DNA of 64,000 nucleotides from assembly GCA_017619755.1 (NCBI GenBank), contig JAFZRU010000018.1, positions 1 through 64,000 of the forward strand. The letters run 5' to 3'. This document shows, piece by piece, positions 43,051 to 51,275 of the stretch; positions within the stretch are counted from its first letter, which is position 1; every line of letters begins with the position of its first letter. Under the pieces are notes generated by a model. The model saw only the letters and a list, made by a program, of their open reading frames with translations, was not told the origin of the DNA and made no database searches. The position numbers were made by a program, and so were the translations under genes. Source of the DNA: Prevotella sp. (GTDB lineage Bacteria; Bacteroidota; Bacteroidia; Bacteroidales; Bacteroidaceae).

Positions 43051-43176
43051 CCAAGAGGCCCGTTGCAACTAAACACCGCGATGCCCGTTGCGTCAACCTT
43101 CCTTTGGTGAATTTCGCCCTTCCGGGCGAGCGGATGGACATAAAGTCCACCCCTACAGACGCACCAACCTCTTGGG
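43051..43176. repeat. CCAAGAGG-family element
   Basis: Ends CCAAGAGG and CCTCTTGGG. The interior has CGCCCTTCCGGGCGAGCGG and GGACATAAAGTCCACCCCTAC, the reverse complement of the core of 41496-41595. Confidence 0.65.
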
Positions 43177-43205
43177 TTGTATGTTGCATCGGTCTCCTAA
43201 ATAGC

Positions 43206-43444
43206 CATTTGCCAATTTTTTATATCTTTTTTTTTCACGGCTTGCCGTTTTTATCAAGTATGAACGTGCCCAAGGCATCATCGAGTTCACTGTTCCTCAG
43301 CCTGTCAGTGAGGCGGAAAGTCTGCCCTTGGCCGAAGAGCACTACGCCTTTTGCACCGACATCATTGACCAAGGTGTTGGCACTATCCATACACTGGCCG
43401 ACGTGTTGCGCAAATCCACCGTTTGGTTCTTTTGGTGGGATTGA
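43206..43444 (+). pseudogene. Fragment of an unidentified gene (no start)
   Basis: After an in-frame TAG the frame runs without an ATG to a TGA and encodes plausible protein: RLAVFIKYERAQGIIEF, TVPQPVSEAESLPLAEEHYAF, CTDIIDQGVGTIHTLADVL and RKSTVWFFWWD. Composition and codon choice look coding, unlike the surrounding AT-rich DNA. The 5' part is missing. I do not recognise the family. Other open frames over the same stretch, on both strands, give less protein-like sequence. It lies inside the 38-bp inverted repeats. Confidence 0.5.
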
Positions 43445-43652
43445 GATAGCGATACTTGTTGGGCTAAATTGCAAATTTGCATATTTCATTTTTGCAATTT
43501 AAATAATATTTTGCTTGATTATCAATGTGTTAATTTTTAATATTTCAAATTTGCATATTAATTTTTTGCAATTTCCTTGTTAAAATGAATAGACCATGAT
43601 TTGTAAACTTGAAAGATTTGTAAGATTTGACTTTCGCTTCGCACGTCTATTT

Positions 43653-43722
43653 GTGGTTGCGTCTGCTTTGCATCCGCGACCGTTGGTTCTCGCCGAAGGC
43701 GACTACTTTTAGATTCGCTATA
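43653..43722. repeat. GTCGACCGTTGG-family repeat, copy next to remnant
   Basis: Contains GCGACCGTTGGTTCTCGCCG then AAGGCGACTACTTTTAGATTCGCT, matching 45129-45175 and 55286-55329 except that CATCCGC replaces the TTCGT lead. Confidence 0.6.
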
Positions 43723-43793
43723 GGGTGGATTTCGCAGCATTAGTTTTTGCCGTTGGAGAGTATGCGGATAATCATAAAAGAATTACAAAACAA

Positions 43794-43823
43794 AAAGCAG
43801 GCTGAAATCATTCAACCTGCTTT
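43794..43823. terminator. Bidirectional hairpin terminator
   Basis: AAAGCAGG (43794-43801) pairs with CCTGCTTT (43816-43823), extended by TGAA/TTCA, and is followed by GATTTTTTAG. It lies beyond the stop of the leftward gene at 43912. Confidence 0.7.
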
Positions 43824-43911
43824 GATTTTTTAGTGTTAAGGAGGTAGCCCGTCCCTTTTTCTTGCAATTAAGTTGCGCCATGTGGATAGTGGCCTGTCTC
43901 CTTTCTATTCT

Positions 43912-44433
43912 TTATTCATAATACTCGATGGTGCGCTGCTCCTCCATTTCCTGTCCCATCATGGAAGCTTTGCGGCTGATCCAGTTGCCCTTTGCGTCAA
44001 ACTTGTAGTTGGTGTACGGAGTTTCCATCTTCTGTCCACCCATGTCCATCACGGTCTTTACAAGCACACCCTTGTCGTCATAGACATTCGAGCTCTTGAA
44101 GGCACCCATTTGGGTCTCTATCGTCTGGCTCTTCACCTTGCCATTCTCCCAAGCGTATTTCATGGTAATCTCCATTTCCATTCCTTGGCCATTGACCTTC
44201 ATCTTGGCCGACTGGATGTAGCCGTCAGCATCATAGACAGCATCGGTCATGCCATCTTGCTGCATCTTGCCATCTTGAGTGAACTTGATGAGCACGGGGG
44301 AGCCCATGCGGGAAGAGGAGATGGACTTCACTGCACCTTTGGCGTCGTTTGCTTCAACGTCATGGAACTTGGTCTGTGCTTGCAATGCGAATGGTACGAT
44401 GAAAAGTACCAACATCATGAATGCTTTTTTCAT
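43912..44433 (-). CDS. Small secreted protein with MORN/YD-like strands, unknown function
   Basis: The 173-residue protein has a signal peptide (MKKAFMMLVLFIVPFALQAQ). The rest is a run of short beta strands with turns such as KFTQDGKMQQDG, VYDADGYIQSAKMKV, VYDDKGVLVKTVMDM and KFDAKGNWISRKAS, a layout like the YD/MORN-type repeats of many secreted Bacteroidota proteins. It is rich in Met and Gln. No catalytic motif is seen. It stands alone, with a terminator hairpin about 90 nt beyond its stop. Confidence 0.8.
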   Translation of the reverse strand: MKKAFMMLVLFIVPFALQAQTKFHDVEANDAKGAVKSISSSRMGSPVLIKFTQDGKMQQDGMTDAVYDADGYIQSAKMKVNGQGMEMEITMKYAWENGKVKSQTIETQMGAFKSSNVYDDKGVLVKTVMDMGGQKMETPYTNYKFDAKGNWISRKASMMGQEMEEQRTIEYYE

Positions 44434-44629
44434 TTCTTAATAATTTAGTTTAGTTGATAATAATGTTTAAAGTTAAACCTCCCCCTTTCCCTGACGGGGA
44501 TCGGGAGAAACAATTGATTCCCCTATAAGACGTTTGTAGTTAAAAAAGGTTTAATGGATTCAAGAGGCAATTTTCATCCCCAAGATGACTTTTGTATTCT
44601 TTCTCTTTGAATATTTCAAATTGCAATGG

Positions 44630-45077
44630 TAGGGTGTCCAATATTATGTAATCAATTTATCAAAAATTAGAGAATTTGGCATTACAATGGTTGCATTGTT
44701 AGATAATAATTCGTCCTTTGCGATGGATTTTGTGCAAAGACGGCCAGCAAGGCCAACGAGATACCAGCCCAGGGCAACGCCCTGGGTAAATGGTAAATAA
44801 CGGAGTAGATTGCGCCCTGCAGGGGCAAAAGCATTATGACATCTATAAGGCTTATGCCCTTTCAGGGCGATAATTGGCTCTCCCTTTTCCCCAGGGCGTT
44901 GCCCTGGGCTGATTGCTTTTGGCCTTTTCATAAATAGCTCTTGCTCGGCATACTGAAAACAAGTTTTCGTCTGCTCTCGCTTAATCGCGATTTTCAGGCC
45001 GTTTTCATCCGCACAGGACGAAAAATTCTTTAATTCTGAAATTCGTGATAGAAATAAACAACATATTGGACACCCTA
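44630..45077. mobile_element. MITE-like element, copy C, interrupted by a palindromic element
   Basis: Terminal repeats TAGGGTGTCCAATAT (44630-44644) and complement (45063-45077) match copy A. The left segment GCATTACAATGG and right segment TTCTGAAATTCGTGATAGAAA are preserved. Palindromic element copy 5 (44710-45022) sits between them, so the palindromic element entered after this MITE was in place. Confidence 0.8.
44710..45022. repeat. Nested palindromic element, copy 5 (insert in right hairpin)
   Basis: Its ends TTCGTCCT (44710-44717) and AGGACGAA (45015-45022) are exact inverted repeats, the clearest view of the element limits. The right GGCC hairpin is opened by the same insert as copy 4, in reverse (about 44930-44995), with one base difference in the part compared. 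Confidence 0.88.
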
Positions 45078-45128
45078 TTTACAAAAAAGATTTGTAAGAT
45101 TTGTAAAGATTTGAAAGATTTGACATTC

Positions 45129-45164
45129 GTCGACCGTTGGTTCTCGCCAAAGGCGACTACTTTT
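45129..45164. repeat. GTCGACCGTTGG-family repeat
   Basis: GTCGACCGTTGGTTCTCGCC followed by AAAGGCGACTACTTTT, after an AGATTTGTAAGATTTG-rich run. It matches 43653-43722 and 55286-55329. Confidence 0.6.
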
Positions 45165-45217
45165 GTGATTCGCTGAACAAATATTTGCGCGTATTAACCG
45201 CATAGCACGTAAAGAAG

Positions 45218-46543
45218 TCATTTCTTTGTGGGAAAATCATACACCAAATACTGCATGTTAGGCTCGGTGGGATAATTGGTGAGCCGCCCTGAACGTGTCA
45301 CAATCGACAAGATGCCGTTATACATGCCATTGCCAAATGTGTATTGCTCACCATAGATGTTGATATGGTGAACACGGCGGGCATCATAGTTCAGGAGTCG
45401 CTCTATGTCGTTGACCGGCATGCCATCTATCAGAACCAATGTTGGCAATAAACTATTGTATTGCTCCATCCATCCATGGACAATCAACCGTGGAACGCCA
45501 TTGATGGTCGTTCTCTTGACGTTTTGCACGTATTCAAGCAACACCTCCTTGATCGTGAGAAACTGACGGTATTCGTCAAGATTATAGGTAAGTTCAGGTT
45601 TGGTGCCAAACGCAGTATCGTCATAATCCAATGGCGTGACCTCTTCTGCCGTTTCATCAGCATTGACACCCAACCGTAGTTCATGCTTGGCAGGGGCAAT
45701 GGCTATCTGATGCCGCTGCATGTCAAGGGAGCGGTTTTCCACCTCGCTACGCTTGTAATGGAACACGAGATGCGGGAGCTTTTTCGGGAGCAAGGTGGCA
45801 AACGGACTGATCATCTCGATGGGCAGGCTCACGCCAGTTGATGACAAGGCTGAGAGCACCAACGGCTGCTTGCCATGGATGCCATAGGTGTAGAAGAGGG
45901 CAGTGGAGTCGTTGACCATCTTTCCCTCGAAATAATGTATCTGCTTTCCAATGATACTGATGGAAGGGCAAATCTGACTGCCACTGAAAGTGTTGCCCTC
46001 AAATGTGTTCTTGATACGCGCCTTGATGATATGGCCTTCCGTCTCGCGTATATCCACCTCCTTCTCGCCTACCAAGTCGGCAGTGGAGAAACGTTCTTCT
46101 TTTCCCGAACTGCGGTCGTCCACCCGTTGTCTTTCACCCATGGTCGAATAACTCAACGAGTCGGGATGTGTGATTTTAACCCATTCTATATCGTCGTCCA
46201 CACTCTTAAGAAGGGGATTGACAATAGCAACAAGCTGGTGCGCCACTTTGGCGTCATCGCGAGTATAGACCGACAACACATAGTACCCGCTATGGAGGTG
46301 GGAGGGCAATTCAATCATGCCCGTTCCCTCACCACCTTGAAGACCCACCACGATGCCGGCCGCCAATCCATGCGTGTCACACAGTTCTGCGTATGCTATC
46401 AAGGCATTGTCGGTGGTCACACGGACTTTCATCGCCTCACCTGCAAGATACCATTCGCGGTCAGTCTCAAAACTCGTGGCAAAAGCACTTAGGGCAAGCA
46501 CCATTGCGGTTGTCAGTAATATCACTCTGTTTCTCATCTTCAA
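45218..46543 (-). CDS. Secreted MG2/plug-like protein of the TonB receptor operon
   Basis: The 441-residue protein has a signal peptide (MKMRNRVILLTTAMVLALSAFA). Its N-terminal domain (TDREWYLAGEAMKVRVTTDNALIAYAELCD, and LPSHLHSGYYVLSVYTRDD) resembles an alpha-2-macroglobulin MG2-type beta sandwich. The C-terminal part (PTLVLIDGMPVNDIERLLNY, DARRVHHINIYGEQYTFGNG, MYNGILSIVTRSG) resembles a TonB-receptor plug domain, but no barrel follows. It is third in an operon after the TonB receptor and the DUF4249 lipoprotein (24 nt gap), an arrangement common in Bacteroidota. The plug-like domain may contact the receptor or another channel; function is inferred only from this. Confidence 0.78.
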   Translation of the reverse strand: MKMRNRVILLTTAMVLALSAFATSFETDREWYLAGEAMKVRVTTDNALIAYAELCDTHGLAAGIVVGLQGGEGTGMIELPSHLHSGYYVLSVYTRDDAKVAHQLVAIVNPLLKSVDDDIEWVKITHPDSLSYSTMGERQRVDDRSSGKEERFSTADLVGEKEVDIRETEGHIIKARIKNTFEGNTFSGSQICPSISIIGKQIHYFEGKMVNDSTALFYTYGIHGKQPLVLSALSSTGVSLPIEMISPFATLLPKKLPHLVFHYKRSEVENRSLDMQRHQIAIAPAKHELRLGVNADETAEEVTPLDYDDTAFGTKPELTYNLDEYRQFLTIKEVLLEYVQNVKRTTINGVPRLIVHGWMEQYNSLLPTLVLIDGMPVNDIERLLNYDARRVHHINIYGEQYTFGNGMYNGILSIVTRSGRLTNYPTEPNMQYLVYDFPTKK

Positions 46544-46567
46544 TTCTTAATAACTTACAGTCGGTTG

Positions 46568-47758
46568 TTACTCACCAGCACCGTTTCTCAATGACCAGAA
46601 ATCAGGTTCTTCTGCATACGCGCCTTTTAATCTGACATCAAGTTGATAGTCGTGTGCCCATGCCGTTCGCAACTTGCCTTGAGGCTTATATCTTTCATCT
46701 ATCCATTCGCACAGGTACATCTTTTCCTCCAACACCATTCTGCAACAAACCTTCTCGTCACAGTCGTTGAGCCACAAGCGTGCGTCTTTGCGTATAGGAT
46801 GGTTGATGGAGAAATCCACGGATCTGAGGAAGAACCTGTATTCACTCGTGTTCAACGAGCATCCTACAAATCCAATCACGTGCTTGTGCGACGTGAGGCA
46901 ACGGATGTTGGTGGGCAGGGCTGACGGTAGCGGAGTGAACAAACCACCCATCTCTGAACTAACCTGACGTCGTGCAAGTTCATACTCATATTCAGCCTTT
47001 GAAATGGCTCGTTGATGTATCAGACAACTATAATTGTAATACATGCGCTCGTCGCTACGGTCGATGTCGTACAACTTGAGTCGTCGGATATGCTGCCCTT
47101 CGTAATTGAGGCTTGTGCCAACCAAAATCTTCGAGCCTGTGGCATTCTTCCATCCCATCAAAGGAAACTGGTCGGGCTTATAGACTGGCACCATCATTTG
47201 TGTGTCGAAATAGATGACGGTCGTGTAGTCAGGATGCACTTCCCATGTCTCGTCGTATGTCCATGAATAGTAATTCGTCTTGTTGGAATCAAAAGGAACG
47301 TCGGGGTTGACAAGCACGTCGAGGTTGCTTTCCGGAGTGGCCTGCTCCACGTTCACACCTTCTATTCCCTCGGTGCGAAGTGGCTTCTGAGGCTCGGATT
47401 CATAGACCTCCCCATCCACCTCGATATGCAGATAATATTCTGCATCAGGATTGAGGGCGCCAATCTGGCAGGAGTAATATCCATCGGTTTCCTGCGCCAT
47501 GTATTCAGAGCCGTCACTCCCGTGTACAGACACTTTTGCTCCCTTCACCATCTGGGGCGTTTGCGAAGAGTTGACTTCCAGTGTACGCGACAGGATGAAC
47601 TTGTTCATTTGGGAAGAACATATCGTGCCTTCCACCACAAGCATGTCGGAATACTCTGAGGAAATGTCTGCCTCGTATTCTTCCACACAGCCCGACAGTG
47701 AACATGCGCATGCCATCAGGCAAAGCACAAAATATAGTGATTTTATCCGTCTCATCAT
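46568..47758 (-). CDS. DUF4249 lipoprotein
   Basis: The 396-residue protein has a signal peptide with lipobox LSGC (Cys near 24) and then EEYEADISSEYSDMLVVEGTI, the standard opening of the DUF4249 family. Further features are the beta-rich carboxypeptidase-regulatory-like part (KGAKVSVHGSDGSEYMAQETDGYYSC) and a C-terminal domain with paired Cys. DUF4249 lipoproteins are nearly always encoded next to a TonB-dependent receptor and are thought to be surface-exposed binding partners, as SusD is for SusC; the ligand class is not established. The gene starts 3 nt after the receptor stop. Confidence 0.9.
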   Translation of the reverse strand: MMRRIKSLYFVLCLMACACSLSGCVEEYEADISSEYSDMLVVEGTICSSQMNKFILSRTLEVNSSQTPQMVKGAKVSVHGSDGSEYMAQETDGYYSCQIGALNPDAEYYLHIEVDGEVYESEPQKPLRTEGIEGVNVEQATPESNLDVLVNPDVPFDSNKTNYYSWTYDETWEVHPDYTTVIYFDTQMMVPVYKPDQFPLMGWKNATGSKILVGTSLNYEGQHIRRLKLYDIDRSDERMYYNYSCLIHQRAISKAEYEYELARRQVSSEMGGLFTPLPSALPTNIRCLTSHKHVIGFVGCSLNTSEYRFFLRSVDFSINHPIRKDARLWLNDCDEKVCCRMVLEEKMYLCEWIDERYKPQGKLRTAWAHDYQLDVRLKGAYAEEPDFWSLRNGAGE

Positions 47759-47761
47759 CTC

Positions 47762-50740
47762 CTAATTGAATCGTATGTTAAGTGAAACAAAAGGAATGGC
47801 AGTGCCAAACACAGATAACTTATACCCTTTCACTTGATCGCCTTCGGTGACATAATAGATCGAATAGGCGTTTTTGCGCGCAAGGGCATTATATACGCCT
47901 ATGGAGAACGACGTGTGAAGAAAACTTGTCAGTTTGTGGGTCGGCTCTATGTTGAACGCAAGGTCCAAGCGCATGTAGTCTGGTATGCGGCATTTGTTAC
48001 GCTCTGTATAGAAGGGCATGTATTTCTTATAATACGAGTCGTAATATTGGCCGGCGGGCAAGGTGGTCGGACGACCGGTGGCATAATTGAAGTTGCTCGA
48101 AAGGCTGTATCTCTCGGTAAACTTGTAGTTGAGCACGGCTTTCACCTCATGGGGCCTGTCATATTCTGCCGGGTACCAATCACCATTGTTCAGAGGGATT
48201 GGTACACGCTTGTCGTCCTGACGGAGCAAGGAGCGTGAGAAGGTGTAACTGACCCATCCGTTCATCTTTCCTAAAGGCTTCTTCGCCTGTAGTTCTATGC
48301 CGTATGCTTGTCCCTTGGTGGAAATGACATCGGTCTCAAGGTGGTGGTTCATCAGCAGTACCGCAGAACTGCGATAATTGAGATAATCGCTGATATGCTT
48401 GTAGTAAACCTCCGCAGAGAACTCATATATTTTGCTGGCAGTCTCATGGTAGATGCCTGCGGCAACCTGCCAGCCATTCTGGGGCTTGATGTTGAGGTCG
48501 GAAAGTTTCCATATATCAGTGGGAGACATGATCAATGTGTTCGACACTTTATGGATATATTGGTGCATCGTGTTGAAACCTGCCTTCAACGAAAGGTTTT
48601 CCTGTAGGGCATAGCGAGCCGACAGGCGCAGCTCGGGGGCATGGTAGGTCTTGATGACGCCAGTTTCATGGCGTGTCTCCATCAATGTTTCTTCTGAAGG
48701 AAGTTCACCGTCATGATAGATGTTCACGTCACGAGGACCAAGTGCGTTGAATATGGAATAGCGCAAACCAGCAGAAACCGACAGCTTTTCCGTGAACGAC
48801 CGCTCGTAGTCAATGTATGCCGCGCTCTCCAATGCCTTTTCCTTCTGCAGCTCATCTGTGTTGATGCATGATTCCTCACCTATTGGCTCATACTTGCCTG
48901 ACTGCACGGTATAGTGTTGCATGGAGAGGCCGTAAGAGAGAGCCTGCTTTTCAGACAGTCGCTGGCGAAAATGCAATTTACCCCATAGCTGGTCGATGCC
49001 GAAACTTAATCGGGCTGCCATGGTGGGTGCGTTCCTGTCCTCGTTGAAATAGTCGTAGTGGTCAAGTCCGGCAGAGAAAGTGACAGTCATTCTTTCATTC
49101 AGCATGGAGCGCCACTCTGTGGAAACATTGCGGTTTTGATAGCCATATTTGTCCTTTGTGCTGAACGAGAACTTGTCATTGCTCCAATATCCATATACCT
49201 TGAGGCGATGCATGTTGTTGAGCCTCCATGTCAGTACGCCACCAAGGTCATAGAAGTTCGCAGTACCGTTCTTGTAGCCGCTTTTCTCTGATAAATGATC
49301 GAGAATCCAGTCACTATATGTCGTACGGCCATTCAACAGCAGTGATACATGGTCCTTTACAATTGGTATCTCAAGGTTCGCCTTGCTGGTGAGCGCACCA
49401 ATACTTGCCGTACCGGTGAGTTTCTGCATGTTCGCCTCCTTTGAGGTCACTTTCAATACACTGCTTATTCTGCCACCATATTCTACAGGAATACTTGACT
49501 TGAACAGTTCCACATCCTCTACTGCATCTGAATTGAACGATGTGAATAGACCGAACAGGTGTGTTGGATTATACACCGTGCCTCCATTGAAAAGTATGAG
49601 GTTCTGGTCTGTGGCACCTCCTCGCACATTATATCCGTTTGAAGCCTCTCCAACGGTTGTGACACCTGGCATGGTGAGCACGATCTTCATAATGTCCGAC
49701 TCGCCCAAGGCTGATGGAATGTTCTTCAGGATTTGGGGCTTGAACTTCTCAGAACCTATCATCATGTTGTTCACTGCCGACTGCCGACCACCAACAACGA
49801 CTATCTCGGCAAGTTCCTGGTCGTCGGCAATACTTGCTCTTGCTTTCTTCGCCGGCACGAAATAAACCTTTGTTCTTTTCGAAGCAGCTGCCAATGCAAT
49901 GGAATCATTGTCAAGAACAGGAATGCCGGCAACAAGCGTCGTGTCATCCATGGTTGTTTTTGAGGTCGTCGGCGGATTCGAGGGACTTCCTTCTGCCGTT
50001 CCCGAGTGAATCTCTTCCGATTCACGATTGGCTACATCGGAAAGAGGATGTGCATTGGGTCTTGGAGAGCTTGATATGCTTTCCACTAATTTCACAAGGC
50101 TTTTCTCACGCTTTTTCTTGGAGAAAGAGAGACGGTTTTTCTTTGCATACTGTTTGATTTGTCTCTTCTGTTCGGGAAATAGTCTTGCCACATCCGATGC
50201 ACGCTTCACATGATGCTTTTCTCCATCTGAGGTAATGAGCGTATAATACTCTTCGGTGCTCAGTGTCTTTAGATATTTCTTTCCTTCGACAGTCTTGTCA
50301 TGGCCATAAACCATCCACACACTATGATAAAGACTAATGCCGTTGGAGTCCCCATCAGAAAGCAGGGCCGCAAATCGTGTGCTATCCTCTGGGTCATGCA
50401 CATATATGTGGCCATCCATCTCGAACCAATCAACGAATTCTTGCTCAGGAAGGCACAACACTCTTCCTTCAGGAGAAAGAACGACGACACATTGCTTCAG
50501 TTGGTCGAAACGAAGTTGCACGTTGTCATAAACCACACCGTGGTAGCTGACACGGCCTATATACATATTGGAATTGCCTTTATAATAAGGCATGTCGTGC
50601 CACAACGTCTTGGGGTACTGGGGTTCTATCGCCCCCACATAAAGGCGAGCAAAATCAGAAGCAGAGGAGAAATAATCCTGTGCTCCAACTTGCTGTATCA
50701 CTGCCATCATGCAGACAAGTACCAACCCAAATCTTTTCAT
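47762..50740 (-). CDS. TonB-dependent receptor with unusual N-terminal extension (DUF4249-paired)
   Basis: The 992-residue protein has a signal peptide (MKRFGLVLVCMMAVIQQVGAQ). In place of a CarboxypepD_reg domain, residues about 25-225 form a mixed domain (WHDMPYYKGNSNMYIGRVSY, LYHSVWMVYGHDKTVEGKKYL, DVARLFPEQKRQIKQYAKKN), followed by a low-complexity Ser/Thr/Pro linker to about 300. The plug starts near 308 (AEIVVVGGRQSAVNNMMIGS, IVLTMPGVTTVGEASNGYNVRGG) and the barrel runs to the C-terminus FVSLNIRFN. The N-terminal domain resembles stand-alone secreted Bacteroidota proteins and may sense or bind something in the periplasm. It opens an operon with DUF4249 and MG2/plug-like genes. Confidence 0.9.
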   Translation of the reverse strand: MKRFGLVLVCMMAVIQQVGAQDYFSSASDFARLYVGAIEPQYPKTLWHDMPYYKGNSNMYIGRVSYHGVVYDNVQLRFDQLKQCVVVLSPEGRVLCLPEQEFVDWFEMDGHIYVHDPEDSTRFAALLSDGDSNGISLYHSVWMVYGHDKTVEGKKYLKTLSTEEYYTLITSDGEKHHVKRASDVARLFPEQKRQIKQYAKKNRLSFSKKKREKSLVKLVESISSSPRPNAHPLSDVANRESEEIHSGTAEGSPSNPPTTSKTTMDDTTLVAGIPVLDNDSIALAAASKRTKVYFVPAKKARASIADDQELAEIVVVGGRQSAVNNMMIGSEKFKPQILKNIPSALGESDIMKIVLTMPGVTTVGEASNGYNVRGGATDQNLILFNGGTVYNPTHLFGLFTSFNSDAVEDVELFKSSIPVEYGGRISSVLKVTSKEANMQKLTGTASIGALTSKANLEIPIVKDHVSLLLNGRTTYSDWILDHLSEKSGYKNGTANFYDLGGVLTWRLNNMHRLKVYGYWSNDKFSFSTKDKYGYQNRNVSTEWRSMLNERMTVTFSAGLDHYDYFNEDRNAPTMAARLSFGIDQLWGKLHFRQRLSEKQALSYGLSMQHYTVQSGKYEPIGEESCINTDELQKEKALESAAYIDYERSFTEKLSVSAGLRYSIFNALGPRDVNIYHDGELPSEETLMETRHETGVIKTYHAPELRLSARYALQENLSLKAGFNTMHQYIHKVSNTLIMSPTDIWKLSDLNIKPQNGWQVAAGIYHETASKIYEFSAEVYYKHISDYLNYRSSAVLLMNHHLETDVISTKGQAYGIELQAKKPLGKMNGWVSYTFSRSLLRQDDKRVPIPLNNGDWYPAEYDRPHEVKAVLNYKFTERYSLSSNFNYATGRPTTLPAGQYYDSYYKKYMPFYTERNKCRIPDYMRLDLAFNIEPTHKLTSFLHTSFSIGVYNALARKNAYSIYYVTEGDQVKGYKLSVFGTAIPFVSLNIRFN

Positions 50741-50761
50741 GTTCCTATATTCCGCAACACT

Positions 50762-50860
50762 TTAGTTGAACAATTGTCCCATCTCTCGCTTCACCCCAAC
50801 CCACGCACCATGTACTGCTACCATGAACAGTAAAATGAGGATGAATAATGATTGCTTCAT
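50762..50860 (-). CDS. Possible 32-aa hydrophobic leader peptide
   Basis: A short frame encodes MKQSLFILILLFMVAVHGAWVGVKREMGQLFN, a single signal-like hydrophobic segment with a short polar end. It lies between the promoter motif at 50907-50914 and the TonB receptor start, ending 21 nt before the receptor ATG. It could be a tiny membrane peptide, a translated leader or chance. No clear ribosome binding site. Confidence 0.35.
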   Translation of the reverse strand: MKQSLFILILLFMVAVHGAWVGVKREMGQLFN

Positions 50861-50906
50861 AATCGATAGCATGTCTCCTTTTGGTCAGGGAAATAATTTG
50901 AATGTG

Positions 50907-50914
50907 CAAAGTTA
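50907..50914 (-). promoter_or_regulatory. -7 promoter motif of the TonB receptor operon
   Basis: TAACTTTG (then C) on the minus strand, about 165 nt upstream of the receptor ATG. The -33 region is poor. Confidence 0.5.
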
Positions 50915-51065
50915 CAAAAAATCAGAGTTATACCATATTATGAGAGACAAAAAAAGAAAAATGTATCAAATTTCTCGTGAAGTGAATGCAAAAAAAATCC
51001 CTATCAATGGATGCCAATAGAGATGGCCATTGGCGTCCATTGATGGGGATATGGATAACAGAACT

Positions 51066-51260
51066 TTAGTCTATGTCGAGGAAATCGTCATCATCTTGTT
51101 GCCAAACACTCATGATTTTCTCATCTTCGTGCTCATCATTATCTACGGCATAGCCACGGCGTTTTTCCTCCTCAATAGGGCTATCCGCAATAATATTTAT
51201 TGGCTCCAGGAAAATCAATTCCGTGAATGGCGGTATGTATGTTTGTCTTTTCGTTTTCAT
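51066..51260 (-). CDS. Small acidic peptide of unknown function (64 aa)
   Basis: The product begins MKTKRQTYIPPFTELIFLEP and ends VWQQDDDDFLDID, with no signal peptide and an acidic second half (NDEHEDEK). It starts 15 nt after the stop of the large secreted protein. It parallels the peptide at 22981-23166 in start (KR-TY-x-P-x-T-x-L), in acidic end with a Trp and Asp run, and in its position behind a large secreted protein ending in GKKxVVK. Overall identity is low. I do not recognise a characterised family. Confidence 0.65.
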   Translation of the reverse strand: MKTKRQTYIPPFTELIFLEPINIIADSPIEEEKRRGYAVDNDEHEDEKIMSVWQQDDDDFLDID

Positions 51261-51275
51261 ATTACCTCTCTTTCA

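Larger units (their letters stand above)
42910..43690. repeat. 38-bp perfect inverted repeats enclosing a 780-bp degenerate segment
   Basis: Arms 42910-42947 and 43653-43690 are exact complements over 38 nt (left arm begins AGAACCAACGGTCGCGG). The similarity continues weakly inward through ACAAATC-rich sequence. Between them lie a CCAAGAGG element, a gene remnant and AT-rich spacer. The GACCGTTGGTTCT core recurs near 30500, 45129 and 55300. Confidence 0.8.

Noticed and set aside
43235-43489. Minus-strand 84-codon ORF over the gene remnant
   Set aside because: The plus-strand frame reads much more like protein; the minus frame has no promoter and mirrors it.
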